A stretch of 64,000 nucleotides of DNA, taken from contig CAKPCA010000005.1 of the NCBI GenBank assembly GCA_934141145.1, positions 5,951 through 69,950 of the forward strand. Direction: 5' to 3'. Below are positions 35,889 to 45,033 of the stretch, piece by piece; position 1 is the first letter of the stretch, and every line of letters begins with the position of its first letter. This DNA is from an uncultured Bacilli bacterium (GTDB lineage Bacteria > Bacillota_I > Bacilli_A > RF39 > UBA660). A program made the translations under genes and the position numbers. The notes below the pieces were generated by a model. It was not told the origin of the DNA. It worked only from the letters and a program-made list of their open reading frames with translations, and ran no database searches.

Positions 35889-36819
35889 ATAATTTTTTCT
35901 TTCTTAAATATACTGCAAGTGCTATAGATATTAATACAGAAATTCCTATTATTATCCAGAATGAATAACTTAATGTAGATAATTTACCAAGTGGTACATT
36001 CATGCCTATAAATGACGCTATCATAGTTGGAATAGAAAATATAATTGTTATACTAGTTAATATTTTCATAACTTGATTTAAATTATTAGAAATAATTGTT
36101 GCATATGCATCAGATACACTACTTAATATTTCTCTATATATATTAGCCATTTCAACGCCTTGTTTATTTTCTATTTGTGCATCTTCTAATAAATCTAAAT
36201 CATCTTCATACATAGGTATTACATTACCTTTTGCCATTCTATCTATAAGTACATCATTTTCTTTTAGAGATGTAATAAAATATACTAGACTTTTCTCAAT
36301 ATTAAGTACACTTATAAGTTCTTTATTTTCTGTCGCATTATATAATATTTTCTCTTTATTATATATATTTCTATTTATAAATTTTAGATATTTTAAATAT
36401 AACTTAGCATTTTCATATAATATTTGTATAGTAAATCTAGACTTTTTCTCTGTATGTAAATCCTTTACCATTCCATTTTTAAAATTTCTTAATACTTCTA
36501 ATTTTTTAGATGAGATAGTAAGTAAATAACCATTATTATTTATTATAATACCAAGTGGCATTGTCGCATACTTATTATCAGTATCTTCTATATATGGAGA
36601 ATCTACTACTATTAAAGTCGAACTACCATCAACCTCTGTTCTAGGTATTTCTTCTTCATCTAGAAGTTTTAATATTAACTCTCTACTAATTCCAGTCTCT
36701 TTAGAAACTAAATCTATTTCTTCTGTTGTTGGTAAAGTTAAATTAATCCAGCAATCTTTTTCAATTTTTTCTAGTTTTGAAATATTAGATAATGTATCAG
36801 TTTTATATATTTTTAACAT
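35884..36819 (-). CDS. CorA-family Mg2+ channel
   Basis: 311 aa with the start at 36819, chosen because AAGGGG lies 8 bases before this ATG. A longer in-frame ATG at 36930 would run 95 bases into the upstream radical SAM gene. The cytoplasmic domain ends in a long stalk helix; two C-terminal TM helices follow, the first carrying the channel signature IASFIGMNVPLG. The tail is KKK. It mediates Mg2+ (or Co2+) uptake. The substrate is family-inferred. Confidence 0.93.
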   Translation of the reverse strand: MLKIYKTDTLSNISKLEKIEKDCWINLTLPTTEEIDLVSKETGISRELILKLLDEEEIPRTEVDGSSTLIVVDSPYIEDTDNKYATMPLGIIINNNGYLLTISSKKLEVLRNFKNGMVKDLHTEKKSRFTIQILYENAKLYLKYLKFINRNIYNKEKILYNATENKELISVLNIEKSLVYFITSLKENDVLIDRMAKGNVIPMYEDDLDLLEDAQIENKQGVEMANIYREILSSVSDAYATIISNNLNQVMKILTSITIIFSIPTMIASFIGMNVPLGKLSTLSYSFWIIIGISVLISIALAVYLRKKKLL

Positions 36820-36835
36820 ATTATTTACCCCTTTT

Positions 36836-37639
36836 CTATAAAAATTTACAATGTCTACATAATTCCTCTTTCTTTTTATTATTTTTAAATCCATTAAGCA
36901 TATTTTGATACCTTTTAGAATTAATAACATCTTCTAAATTATCTTTATATATATTACCAAGATTAATAATGCCTTTTGAATCAAGACAGCACGGGACAAT
37001 AGTACCATCTGAAAGTATTCCTAAATGATCTTTTAGTGCATAACATTTACCATTTATAGAATAATGATCATTATTTAAATCTGGCCATATAAATTCTTTT
37101 GAAAAATTTAAATATACATTTTTATCTAATGATATATTACTTATTTTTTGAAAGTTGTCAATATTAATGCTAAATCTTTTGCTTAGATTTTGTATTATTA
37201 AATTTGAATAATTACTTTTAGTCCATAACCTTAATGATATATATGTATTATCTTTATTTTTATCTATATAATCATATATGCCATTAAGATATTCTTCTAA
37301 AGATTTCTTATATTTCAAATCAAAGCTATGAAGCGATATATTTACTTGTCTTACATTTTTATTATCAATTATATTGTTAATTAGATATCCATTAGTAGTA
37401 ATATTTATTTTATATCCTTTTTTAGTTCCTAAATCTATGAACTCATTTATCTTTGGATGAATCAATGGTTCACCTAAAATATGAAAATATAAATACTCTG
37501 TAAAACCATTTAATTTATCTAATACTGCACAAAAAGAATTAATATCCATTATATTTCTCAATCTACTATTTTTAATACAAAAATCACATGATAAATTACA
37601 TACATTAGTAATTTCTAAATATATCTTTTTAAACTTCAT
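36836..37639 (-). CDS. Radical SAM protein with SPASM-type C-terminal cluster site
   Basis: 267 aa from ATG 37639 (ribosome site GGTGATATCT); an upstream ATG at 37657 lacks one. EITNVCNLSCDFCIKN holds the CxxxCxxC site for the 4Fe-4S/SAM cluster. FHILGEPLIHP, INITTNGYLI and NISLHSFD are the other radical SAM strands. The end has GKCYALKDHLGILSDGTIVPCCLD and CRHCKFL, a SPASM-like auxiliary cluster, typical of peptide- or enzyme-modifying enzymes. No precursor peptide gene was found nearby; corA follows. The substrate is unknown. Confidence 0.88.
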   Translation of the reverse strand: MKFKKIYLEITNVCNLSCDFCIKNSRLRNIMDINSFCAVLDKLNGFTEYLYFHILGEPLIHPKINEFIDLGTKKGYKINITTNGYLINNIIDNKNVRQVNISLHSFDLKYKKSLEEYLNGIYDYIDKNKDNTYISLRLWTKSNYSNLIIQNLSKRFSINIDNFQKISNISLDKNVYLNFSKEFIWPDLNNDHYSINGKCYALKDHLGILSDGTIVPCCLDSKGIINLGNIYKDNLEDVINSKRYQNMLNGFKNNKKKEELCRHCKFL

Positions 37640-37687
37640 AGATATCACCATAGACATAATAACAAATTATCAATAAAAAAACAATTT

Positions 37688-37721
37688 AAAAAGAACTAAT
37701 CATTTAAAAATTAGTTCTTTT
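37688..37721 (-). terminator. Terminator of the lectin-like prepilin gene
   Basis: AAAAAGAACTAAT / ATTAGTTCTTTT hairpin just downstream of the stop at 37727. Confidence 0.8.
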
Positions 37722-37726
37722 ATTAA

Positions 37727-38899
37727 TTAATATGAAATATTTACTTTAGGTACCTCTATTGCTGGACGAACACCAAGGTCATCAGAATCTGAAACAGTAT
37801 CATTGTTCACACTGCGAAAACTACTATATATATCAAAAGCAGAACTAGAGGTACTGGAATAAGCATTTTCAAGCCACCATGCCCATGATGCTTTACCATT
37901 ACTTGAAAATTTAGTATTTTCAAAAAAATATGTAAAATTGTTTAGTTCTCCAAAATCATAAGTTGGTATACTAGTTAACCCTGTCGCCTTTCTTACTTCC
38001 TGTATTGTAAGTAATCTTGCTGCATATCCTGCATAACTAAAGTTACTTGGCAATGTTCCTCCTGTTGTTGTGTTTCCACCACTTTCATTTGTTATCGCTC
38101 TTGTACTATTTGTTAAACTTACATTTTTCCATTGTGTAATTGTCGGAAGCTGTGCAATTGCTGTTCTTGGTCCATGAAAATTTTCTTCTGAACTATCATA
38201 AGCATATACCTCACTATTACTTGGACTACCTGCACTTACATTATTATAATAAATTAATACTGCTGCATCATTACTCATATCTGTTACATAATAAAATCTT
38301 TCTGTTGTTGAATCGTATGTTCCATCTCCATTTACATCACAATCAAATGCATCCCCTGAAGTAAGTGTTCCTTTTGTTCCTAAGTTACCATATGTTATTG
38401 TAGTTGTTCCTTTTGAACCACTAGTTGTATATCCAGCTCCTGAACAAGAATATGTTGTATCTGTCTGTGTACATTCTTCTGTATGAAGTGTTGTTGCTCT
38501 TTTACATATTATTTTATTGTTATTATCGTCTTTTGATATTTCTGTACCATCAAATTTTAATGTATCATCTTTAAATGTTCCATTACAATAAGTTATACTT
38601 CCACTTATTTTATCTTTATTTTTTAGTTTTAATTCTTTTGAATTTGCTGTACTTTGATCATCAAAATCAAATAAATAACAACCATCATTATTTTTTATAA
38701 AGTTAGATTCATTTAGTGCATCTCCTGCGGTTATTTGTGTTTTTATTGCATCTTTTACAAGTTTTATACTACTTTCCGCACTACTTTCTTTTGACTTTTC
38801 TATTACATCTAATATCTTTGGTACTGCTATTACTGTTATTATTGCAAGAATTACTATTACTGCTAAAAGTTCTATTAATGTAAATCCTTTTTTCTTCAT
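37727..38899 (-). CDS. Type IV prepilin with C-terminal DUF6273/lectin-like domain
   Basis: 390 aa. MKKKGFTLIELLAVIVILAI is a class III prepilin signal. The stalk to ~130 is nearly identical to the glycine-rich prepilin at 14919. From ~133 a ~250-residue domain begins: ICKRATTLHTEECTQ, the EF-hand-like loop DCDVNGDGTYDS, RLLTIQEVRKATG, WAWWLENAYSS and GVRPAIEVP. This is a DUF6273-like, probably C-type-lectin-fold module. The same module lies inside the protein at 45034. The segment at 37766-37870 corresponds, without length change, to the GC-rich island of that gene. It is probably a minor or tip pilin with binding function. AAGGAG lies before ATG. Confidence 0.92.
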   Translation of the reverse strand: MKKKGFTLIELLAVIVILAIITVIAVPKILDVIEKSKESSAESSIKLVKDAIKTQITAGDALNESNFIKNNDGCYLFDFDDQSTANSKELKLKNKDKISGSITYCNGTFKDDTLKFDGTEISKDDNNNKIICKRATTLHTEECTQTDTTYSCSGAGYTTSGSKGTTTITYGNLGTKGTLTSGDAFDCDVNGDGTYDSTTERFYYVTDMSNDAAVLIYYNNVSAGSPSNSEVYAYDSSEENFHGPRTAIAQLPTITQWKNVSLTNSTRAITNESGGNTTTGGTLPSNFSYAGYAARLLTIQEVRKATGLTSIPTYDFGELNNFTYFFENTKFSSNGKASWAWWLENAYSSTSSSAFDIYSSFRSVNNDTVSDSDDLGVRPAIEVPKVNISY

Positions 38900-38999
38900 A
38901 TTTTCTATTCTCCTTAAAACTAATTTCTACTCTAGATTCAAGTTTATCATTCTTTTATCTCCTTATCAAGTATATTTTTATATTCATTTACAAATATAA

Positions 39000-39026
39000 A
39001 AAGTTCATAATATTAATTATGAACTT
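39000..39026 (-). terminator. Terminator of the LRR prepilin gene
   Basis: Perfect AAGTTCATAAT-ATTA-ATTATGAACTT hairpin overlapping the stop region. Confidence 0.8.
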
Positions 39027-41223
39027 AATTAAATGTACAAGTACTTGCAACTGATGATTTTTCTACACCAAATATATCCTTAAACTTACTGTCAAACCTT
39101 GTACTATCTCCTTCTATTTCTATACAAGATATAGTACCTGTTGAAGGAGCTGATATAGTTGTTACACTTGCTGGTATCTTTAATTTAGTATATGGATCAT
39201 TTCCCATTTGTACTGTTGTTAATGCACTTAATCCACTTAAATTTAGATTTTGAAGTGCCGTATCAGCATATAAAGTAACTGTATTTAATTTATTAAGATT
39301 TTTATATTTAGAAAAATCTAGTGTTGTAATTTTTTTATTACCATTTAACATAAATGAAGTTAATTCACTGCATCCATTTAAATTTATATTTTCTAAAGCG
39401 GTATATCCAGATAAATCAAGAGAGGTTATTCCACTATTTGCTATGTTTAAATTCTTTAATGTTGAAGTTAAATTTGATGATATAAGTGCACTTTTTACTG
39501 CTGAATCTTTTAGACCAGAAAGATTTAAATTTACTATAGATGCTGACTGGAATCCATTAGTTACTTCTTCTAAATTTTTACACTTTGTTAAGTCAAAATT
39601 ATCAATAACAGCATTCGAATTAAATGCACCTGAACCAATGGTTTTTAAGTTTGGTGTATCAAAATTAATTTTACTTATATTATTTGATATAAATGCACTT
39701 TCTCCAATTGTTTCCAGTTTTGGTAAATTCAAACTTAAACTACTAATTTTATTGTTACCAAATGCACTCCCACCTATTGTTTTTAAATTATCTAATTCTA
39801 TCATATTTAATTCTGTGATATTTATTCCTTTAAATGCATTATTATCTATTGTAGTTAAAGAAGGTAAATTTCTTAAATTTAAAATAGTCTCATTCGTTGT
39901 ATTATGTGACATTCCAAACGAAGACTTTCCTATAATTTCTAAATTGTTTAGATTTTCAATATTAATCGTTAATATTTCTTCACTATAATTTCCAACACCA
40001 TAAAATGTACGATCATCTATTTTTGTTAAACTTGGCAAATTTCTTAAATTCAACTTATTTACATAGTATAGATCTTGATCAAAATTAATTGATGATAATT
40101 TTGGTAAATCTTCTAATGATAAACTAGTTAAGGATGTACTGATTTGTGAACCTATTGATGTAAGATTTGGTACATTTTTAATTGTTAAATTGCCTTTTAC
40201 CCCTCCTAAAGCATCTTTTTCAATTGTTACAAGCTTTGGTGCATCTTTAATTACTATATCTGATGCTGTTGCATTAGTAAATGCTACTGCTTTTATTGTT
40301 TCTAAGCTTTTCAAGCATTTGTTTATTACAATTGGTTTTGTGATAGTTGCACTTGAAAACCCATCTAATTCTTTTAATTTAACTGCATAACTAAGATCTA
40401 ACTCTTCAAAATTTGCTTTAAACCCATCGTAGCTAAAGGCATGCGTTTTTATTGTTACTACACTTGGAGATATAACAATTTTATTAATTTTTTTAGAAAT
40501 ATGTATAGCTCCTGTATTAATTGTATCTACTGCATATTTTACACCATCTGGCGTTGTAATACTTTCTGGAATAATTAAATTTGTAATATTTGATGATATT
40601 ATTTTTTCTGAATCTGATTCTTCTAATTCTGCTGTTTTTGTTTCTGGATTAATATAAAAAGTATAGTATTCTTCTGCATCTTTGTATTTATTTTCGACTG
40701 ATGGGATAGCTTCAACATTTAAATTTTTTAATGGATATGTACTTATATCTGGGCATGTATACTCTTCTGGTTTATTATCATCACTACTACCTGTGTATCC
40801 TATCTTACAATTTTCTTCTGTTATTTCTTTTCCTATTTTATATACTTTTGCTATTCTTTCTCCTGTATTTTTTATTGCACACCATTTCTTATTTTTACTT
40901 ATTAATGCTAGTGTTGTTTTCCCTTTTTCTTGTACTATCTTTCCACTATATGGTTTATCTCCCTTAAATGTTAGTGTTGGACTTCCACTTTTAAAGTCTC
41001 CATTTTCAAATTCATATATTTCATTTCTTTCTGTATTTGTTATACTTCCTTCACTATACTTTAATTCTGCGGCTTTTGCCATTAATCCTGCACTTTCTCC
41101 CCATGCTGTTCTTTCACTTTTTTCTATTACATCTAATATCTTTGGTACTGCTATTATCACTATTAGTGCTAATATTACTATTACTGCTAAAAGCTCTATT
41201 AATGTAAATCCTTTTTTCTTCAT
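39025..41223 (-). CDS. Type IV prepilin with BspA-like leucine-rich repeats
   Basis: 732 aa. MKKKGFTLIELLAVIVILAL is a class III prepilin signal, followed by a pilin stalk to ~150. From ~215 to ~700 it consists of leucine-rich repeats of the BspA/LRR_5 type, with recurrent L..LP.L..I and LK.IG..AF units (NLPSLTKIDDRTFYGVGN, LDNLKTIGGSAFGNNKIS, LNLPKLETIGESAFISNN). It ends in CIEIEGDSTRFDSKF. BspA repeats bind host or microbial proteins in other bacteria; an adhesin on a pilus tip is inferred. It has a consensus -35 promoter with TATACT and the ribosome site TAGGAGTG. Confidence 0.92.
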   Translation of the reverse strand: MKKKGFTLIELLAVIVILALIVIIAVPKILDVIEKSERTAWGESAGLMAKAAELKYSEGSITNTERNEIYEFENGDFKSGSPTLTFKGDKPYSGKIVQEKGKTTLALISKNKKWCAIKNTGERIAKVYKIGKEITEENCKIGYTGSSDDNKPEEYTCPDISTYPLKNLNVEAIPSVENKYKDAEEYYTFYINPETKTAELEESDSEKIISSNITNLIIPESITTPDGVKYAVDTINTGAIHISKKINKIVISPSVVTIKTHAFSYDGFKANFEELDLSYAVKLKELDGFSSATITKPIVINKCLKSLETIKAVAFTNATASDIVIKDAPKLVTIEKDALGGVKGNLTIKNVPNLTSIGSQISTSLTSLSLEDLPKLSSINFDQDLYYVNKLNLRNLPSLTKIDDRTFYGVGNYSEEILTINIENLNNLEIIGKSSFGMSHNTTNETILNLRNLPSLTTIDNNAFKGINITELNMIELDNLKTIGGSAFGNNKISSLSLNLPKLETIGESAFISNNISKINFDTPNLKTIGSGAFNSNAVIDNFDLTKCKNLEEVTNGFQSASIVNLNLSGLKDSAVKSALISSNLTSTLKNLNIANSGITSLDLSGYTALENINLNGCSELTSFMLNGNKKITTLDFSKYKNLNKLNTVTLYADTALQNLNLSGLSALTTVQMGNDPYTKLKIPASVTTISAPSTGTISCIEIEGDSTRFDSKFKDIFGVEKSSVASTCTFN

Positions 41224-41248
41224 TTTTACACTCCTATCATATAATTAT

Positions 41249-41278
41249 AGTATACAATTTTGATTTACTTATTGTCAA
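41249..41278 (-). promoter_or_regulatory. Promoter of the LRR prepilin gene
   Basis: TTGACA (41273-41278), 18 bp, TATACT (41249-41254) on the minus strand, the same -10 box and spacing as the tail-collar genes 2 and 3. Confidence 0.8.
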
Positions 41279-41302
41279 TTCATTATTTCATTGTTTACAA
41301 AA

Positions 41303-41328
41303 AAATATTTAAGTTTCCTTAAATATTT
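41303..41328 (-). terminator. Terminator of the collagen-like gene
   Basis: AAATATTTAAG-TTTC-CTTAAATATTT hairpin at the 3' end, with T-run on the minus strand. Confidence 0.8.
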
Positions 41329-41975
41329 TACTCATGAATCTTCTTAATCAATAAATTAGTGTTAGATACTTCTACATTTGAAGTTTCCTCATCACCTAAT
41401 AAATTAACTTCTACTTCTAAAATAGTTACATTTTCAAATCTAAACAATATGTTTTGTGAAAAATTCATTGGCATTGTACTTCCTACAGATAATTTGTAAT
41501 CCAAATCTTTTATAGCTGCTCCTTCCTTTGTTTTAAGATACACTTCTACACCATGATCAACATCTGATCCATCAAGAAAGCATGATAAACTAATTTCATA
41601 AATACCAGGTTCAATTTGTACTTCATTATTATTTAACAAACTAAAATATTGTGAATCGTTGGGTATAAGCCATGAGTTTTCAAAAGTCATAGGACCATTT
41701 ACTTTTGTTTCTGCAAAACTTACAAAAAGCATACCTTCATTTGTTGAACTTATAATTGGACCAGGCTCTCCTTGAGGTCCTGTTGGACCAATATCTCCTT
41801 TATCTCCTTTAGAGCCTTGTGAACCAGTGTCGCCTTTATCTCCCTTAAGCCCTTGTACACCTGGTATTCCTTGAGGTCCAGTAGGTCCAATAACTGAAGA
41901 ACATATTCCTAGACTTAACAACTTTTTTCTTAATTTCAAATTTTCTTCTAATCTATCTAAATTTTGTGAACACAT
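41328..41975 (-). CDS. Collagen-like (BclA-type) surface protein
   Basis: 215 aa. Residues ~30-75 are about fifteen Gly-X-Y triplets with Pro, Lys and Asp (GPTGPQGIPGVQGLKGDKGD, GPTGPQGEPGP). The C-terminal ~140 residues are a beta-rich globular domain (SFAETKVNGPMTFENSW, IYEISLSCFLDGSDVDHGVE) like the C1q/TNF-type trimerisation head of BclA. The N-terminal ~28 residues are charged, without a signal peptide, as in exosporium BclA proteins. Spore-surface location is possible given the spoIIID-like gene next to it, but not proven. The ribosome site is GAGGAGG. Confidence 0.87.
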   Translation of the reverse strand: MCSQNLDRLEENLKLRKKLLSLGICSSVIGPTGPQGIPGVQGLKGDKGDTGSQGSKGDKGDIGPTGPQGEPGPIISSTNEGMLFVSFAETKVNGPMTFENSWLIPNDSQYFSLLNNNEVQIEPGIYEISLSCFLDGSDVDHGVEVYLKTKEGAAIKDLDYKLSVGSTMPMNFSQNILFRFENVTILEVEVNLLGDEETSNVEVSNTNLLIKKIHE

Positions 41976-42042
41976 AAAGCTTCCTCCTCTAAATTAATAT
42001 ATGAAAAAAAGCTTTTATTTGATTAAACAATAAACTAAAAAA

Positions 42043-42067
42043 TAGGTCTACTTTTTAGCATGACCTA
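42043..42067 (-). terminator. Terminator of the lepA/spoIIID-like operon
   Basis: AATAGGTC...GACCTATT hairpin overlapping the spoIIID-like stop, followed by TTTTT on the minus strand. Confidence 0.75.
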
Positions 42068-42384
42068 TTATTCTATGTTCTTCATTATATATAACATCAT
42101 AATTTTCTTTAAATGTCTCTCCACCTTTTATCTGACCTTTTTTCTTATTTTCTAAAAGTTTCTTTTTAATTTCAAGAGCGACTTTTTTATCAATTTCATT
42201 ATTATCAACCATTTTATCAAATAATTCACTATTTAATATTCTAGATACTGTTGCTTTTGATTTATTTAGTACTTTTCCTATTTCAGTTAAATTACCATCA
42301 TATTTAAAAAATATATCTATTGTTTTTATTATTAAATCTTTGCTTTTTTACTTCTTTCTCTAAATAATATTGTTCTCTATTCAT
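42048..42384 (-). pseudogene. SpoIIID-like sporulation regulator, frameshifted
   Basis: Fills the ~400-bp gap before lepA. The minus strand starts MNREQYYLEKEVKK (ATG at 42384, overlapping the lepA stop as TAATG) and reaches a stop soon after. In the frame reached by skipping one base after GAAGT the protein continues KDLIIKTIDIFFKYDGNL, a helix-turn-helix TEIGKVLNKSKATVSRIL, and KKKGQIKGGETFKENYDVI to a stop at 42048. Length, the HTH and the GGE..K..Y ending match SpoIIID, the mother-cell sporulation regulator. The lesion is one extra A in a run of six. It may be a true inactivation, a variable homopolymer or a sequencing error. Confidence 0.75.
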
Positions 42385-44171
42385 TATTCATCCTCCACAC
42401 TTAATATCGATAAGAAGGCTTCTTTTGGTAGTTCTACACTACCTATTGTTTTCATTTTTTTCTTTCCTTCTTTTTGTTTTTCAAGTAGTTTTCTTTTTCT
42501 AGATATATCCCCACCATAACATTTTGCAAGTACATTTTTTCTATTTGCTTTTATATCACATCTTGCGACTACTTTACTTCCTATAGTTGCTTGTATTGGA
42601 ACTTCAAACAATTGTCTTGGGACTATTTCTTTTAATTTTTCTACTATAGCTTTACCTCTTTTGTAAGCAAATTCTTTATGAACTATGCAGGAAAAAGCAT
42701 CTACTATATCTCCATTTAATAATATATCCATTCTTACTAAATCACTTATTTTATAACCTATAAATTCGTAATCAAATGATGCATAACCCTTAGTATATGA
42801 TTTTAACTTATCAAAGAAATCATATACTATTTCTGAAAGTGGAATATCATAATGTATATTTACCCTTACTTTATTAATATAATCCATAGATATAAATGTT
42901 CCTCTTTTATTTTGACAAAGTTCCATTACTTGTCCAATATACTCTGTAGGTACTAATACATTAGTTTTAACATATGGTTCTTCTACTTGCTTAATTACCT
43001 GTCTATCTGGAAATTTACCTGGATTTTCTATCATTAATACACTATTATCAGTAAGTGTTACTTTATATACAACAGAAGGCGCAGTTAATATAAGTTCTAT
43101 ATTAAATTCTCTTTCTATTCTTTCTCTTATTATATCCATATGAAGAAGTCCTAAGAATCCACATCTAAATCCAAATCCTAATGCTTTACTTGTTTCTGGT
43201 TCAAATGTAAGTGATGCATCATTTAATGCAAGTTTTTCTAAAGCATCTCTTAAATCATTATATTTACTTGTTTCAAGTGGATATACGCCGCAAAATACCA
43301 TTGATTTCATTAGCTTATAACCTGGTAATACTTCATTTGCTGGATTATTTAAAGTAGTTATAGTATCACCTATTTTTACATCACTTATATTTTTTATAGA
43401 TGCACATATAAATCCAACATCACCTGGATATAATGTATTTACTTTTTCTTCTTTTGGAGTACTTACAAATAGTTCCACTACATCATAAACTGCATTTGAA
43501 CTCATAAATTTTATTTTATCTCCAACATTTAATTTACCATCTACAACTCTTATTTGAATTATTACTCCTCTATAAGAATCAAATACACTATCAAATATTA
43601 ATGCTTTTAAAGATGAATTTATATTTCCTTTAGGACTAGGTATTCTTTCAATAACACTATCAAGTAATTTATCTACACCATACCCTGTTTTACCACTTGT
43701 TAAAATAATATCTTCATCTTTAAAACCAAGTGTTTCTATTAACTCTTTTTTTACTTTATCAATATCTGCATTTGGTAAATCAATCTTATTAATAACAGGT
43801 ATTATTTCAAGATCATTTTCTAAAGCTAAATATAAATTAGCAAGTGTTTGTGCTTCTATTCCTTGTGCAGCATCTACTACTAAAATAGCACCTTCACACG
43901 CAGCTAAACTTCTTGATACTTCATAAGAGAAATCTACATGCCCAGGGGTATCTATTAAATGAAATATATAGCCTTTATAATTTAATTTAACACTATTTAA
44001 CTTAATAGTAATACCTCTTTCTCTTTCAAGTTCCATATTATCTAAAAGTTGATCTTTACTTTCTCTTTTACTAACAGCACCAGTTAATTCTAATATTCTA
44101 TCTGCAAGGGTACTTTTACCATGATCTATATGTGCGATTATTGCAAAATTTCTTATTTTATCTTGATTCAT
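42384..44171 (-). CDS. lepA: Elongation factor 4 (LepA)
   Basis: 595 aa translational GTPase that binds stalled or assembling ribosomes. G motifs: AHIDHGKSTLADRILE (G1), RERGITIK (G2), DTPGHVDFSYEV (G3), NKIDLPNA (G4). The LepA-specific C-terminal domain is present (DISRKRKLLEKQKEGKKKMK). Full length and intact. The stop overlaps the start of the spoIIID-like gene. Confidence 0.97.
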   Translation of the reverse strand: MNQDKIRNFAIIAHIDHGKSTLADRILELTGAVSKRESKDQLLDNMELERERGITIKLNSVKLNYKGYIFHLIDTPGHVDFSYEVSRSLAACEGAILVVDAAQGIEAQTLANLYLALENDLEIIPVINKIDLPNADIDKVKKELIETLGFKDEDIILTSGKTGYGVDKLLDSVIERIPSPKGNINSSLKALIFDSVFDSYRGVIIQIRVVDGKLNVGDKIKFMSSNAVYDVVELFVSTPKEEKVNTLYPGDVGFICASIKNISDVKIGDTITTLNNPANEVLPGYKLMKSMVFCGVYPLETSKYNDLRDALEKLALNDASLTFEPETSKALGFGFRCGFLGLLHMDIIRERIEREFNIELILTAPSVVYKVTLTDNSVLMIENPGKFPDRQVIKQVEEPYVKTNVLVPTEYIGQVMELCQNKRGTFISMDYINKVRVNIHYDIPLSEIVYDFFDKLKSYTKGYASFDYEFIGYKISDLVRMDILLNGDIVDAFSCIVHKEFAYKRGKAIVEKLKEIVPRQLFEVPIQATIGSKVVARCDIKANRKNVLAKCYGGDISRKRKLLEKQKEGKKKMKTIGSVELPKEAFLSILSVEDE

Positions 44172-44189
44172 ATTTTTTCACCAATATTA

Positions 44190-44900
44190 TTATACATTAT
44201 TTTCATAAGTATTTTCTAGTCTTAAAACTCTTTTATCCTCATCTTTTATAATTTTTTGTAAATCTGGTAAATCATCACATATATTTCTTAAATCTTCAAG
44301 AAAGCTATAAAGAATTATATTTTGGTTATCATTACCTTCATAATTATTAATTTCATCAAATAAAATTCTAAAATATGAACTAACCATTTTTATAAATATT
44401 CTAATTTGTTCTTCTGTACATTTAAGTCTAAATTCTTCATTTTTTTCTCCAATATCATATATTTCATTGATTTTATTTTCTATAATTTCTGGAAAAGTAA
44501 GTATTTCATCTATCGTATAGTTTCTTGGGTTTGGAACTCTTACTCTTTTTTCTTTTTGAGACATAATTTCTTCAGTACTTGGTAAATTAATGCAAATCTC
44601 ATCTAAATTACTAGCAAAATTATAAAGTACTCTGTTTTCATCTGTACTACCAGTATAATTATCTATCTCCTCATATAGAATTCTAAAATATGAACAAACT
44701 ATCTTTGAAAATAATTTCATCTGTTCATCAGTACATTTTCCACCAGCATTTTTATACTTTTCACCTACATAATATATTTCATTTATTTTGTTTTCCAGTA
44801 TTTCTGTTAAATTTAATAACTCAAAAATCATACTATTTTTATTAATATTGATTTCCTTTGTTTTTTTTATTTTTTCTAAATCAATAATTTTATTATCCAT
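44190..44900 (-). CDS. Hypothetical protein with two tandem repeat units
   Basis: Not recognised. 236 aa, no TM. Two ~105-residue copies: ~22-125 (LENKINEIYYVGEKY, CTDEQMKLFSKIVCSYFRIL) and ~130-232 (IENKINEIYDIGEKN, CTEEQIRIFIKMVSSYFRIL). Conserved positions include a Cys-Thr-(D/E)-E-Q turn and a final K-R-V. It looks like an internal gene duplication of a helical domain. lepA follows 18 bp downstream, so it may be in the lepA operon. Confidence 0.78.
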   Translation of the reverse strand: MDNKIIDLEKIKKTKEININKNSMIFELLNLTEILENKINEIYYVGEKYKNAGGKCTDEQMKLFSKIVCSYFRILYEEIDNYTGSTDENRVLYNFASNLDEICINLPSTEEIMSQKEKRVRVPNPRNYTIDEILTFPEIIENKINEIYDIGEKNEEFRLKCTEEQIRIFIKMVSSYFRILFDEINNYEGNDNQNIILYSFLEDLRNICDDLPDLQKIIKDEDKRVLRLENTYENNV

Positions 44901-44996
44901 ATAAATTCACCTAACTTTTTGTTTTATTATATTACTTTTATTAAATAGTGTCTATGTTTTTATACTTTAACTCATCTTATATAATTCTAATATATG

Positions 44997-45033
44997 ATAA
45001 ATACCTCTATCAAAATTAATAGAGGTATTTATT
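44997..45033 (-). terminator. Strong terminator of the prepilin operon
   Basis: AAATACCTCTAT / ATAGAGGTATTT hairpin next to the stop at 45034. Confidence 0.85.

Noticed and set aside
40682..41263. Long plus-strand open frame opposite the LRR prepilin (and similar ones at 2024, 6972, 39443, 62802)
   Set aside because: They lie antisense to clear genes, lack ribosome sites and have compositions expected from reverse complements of repetitive or TM-rich coding sequence.
42330..42360. A AAA AAG heptamer in the spoIIID-like gene as a programmed -1 frameshift site
   Set aside because: The heptamer is in phase, but restoring the downstream frame needs a +1 shift; a -1 slip runs quickly into TAA. 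An extra base in the A-run is simpler.
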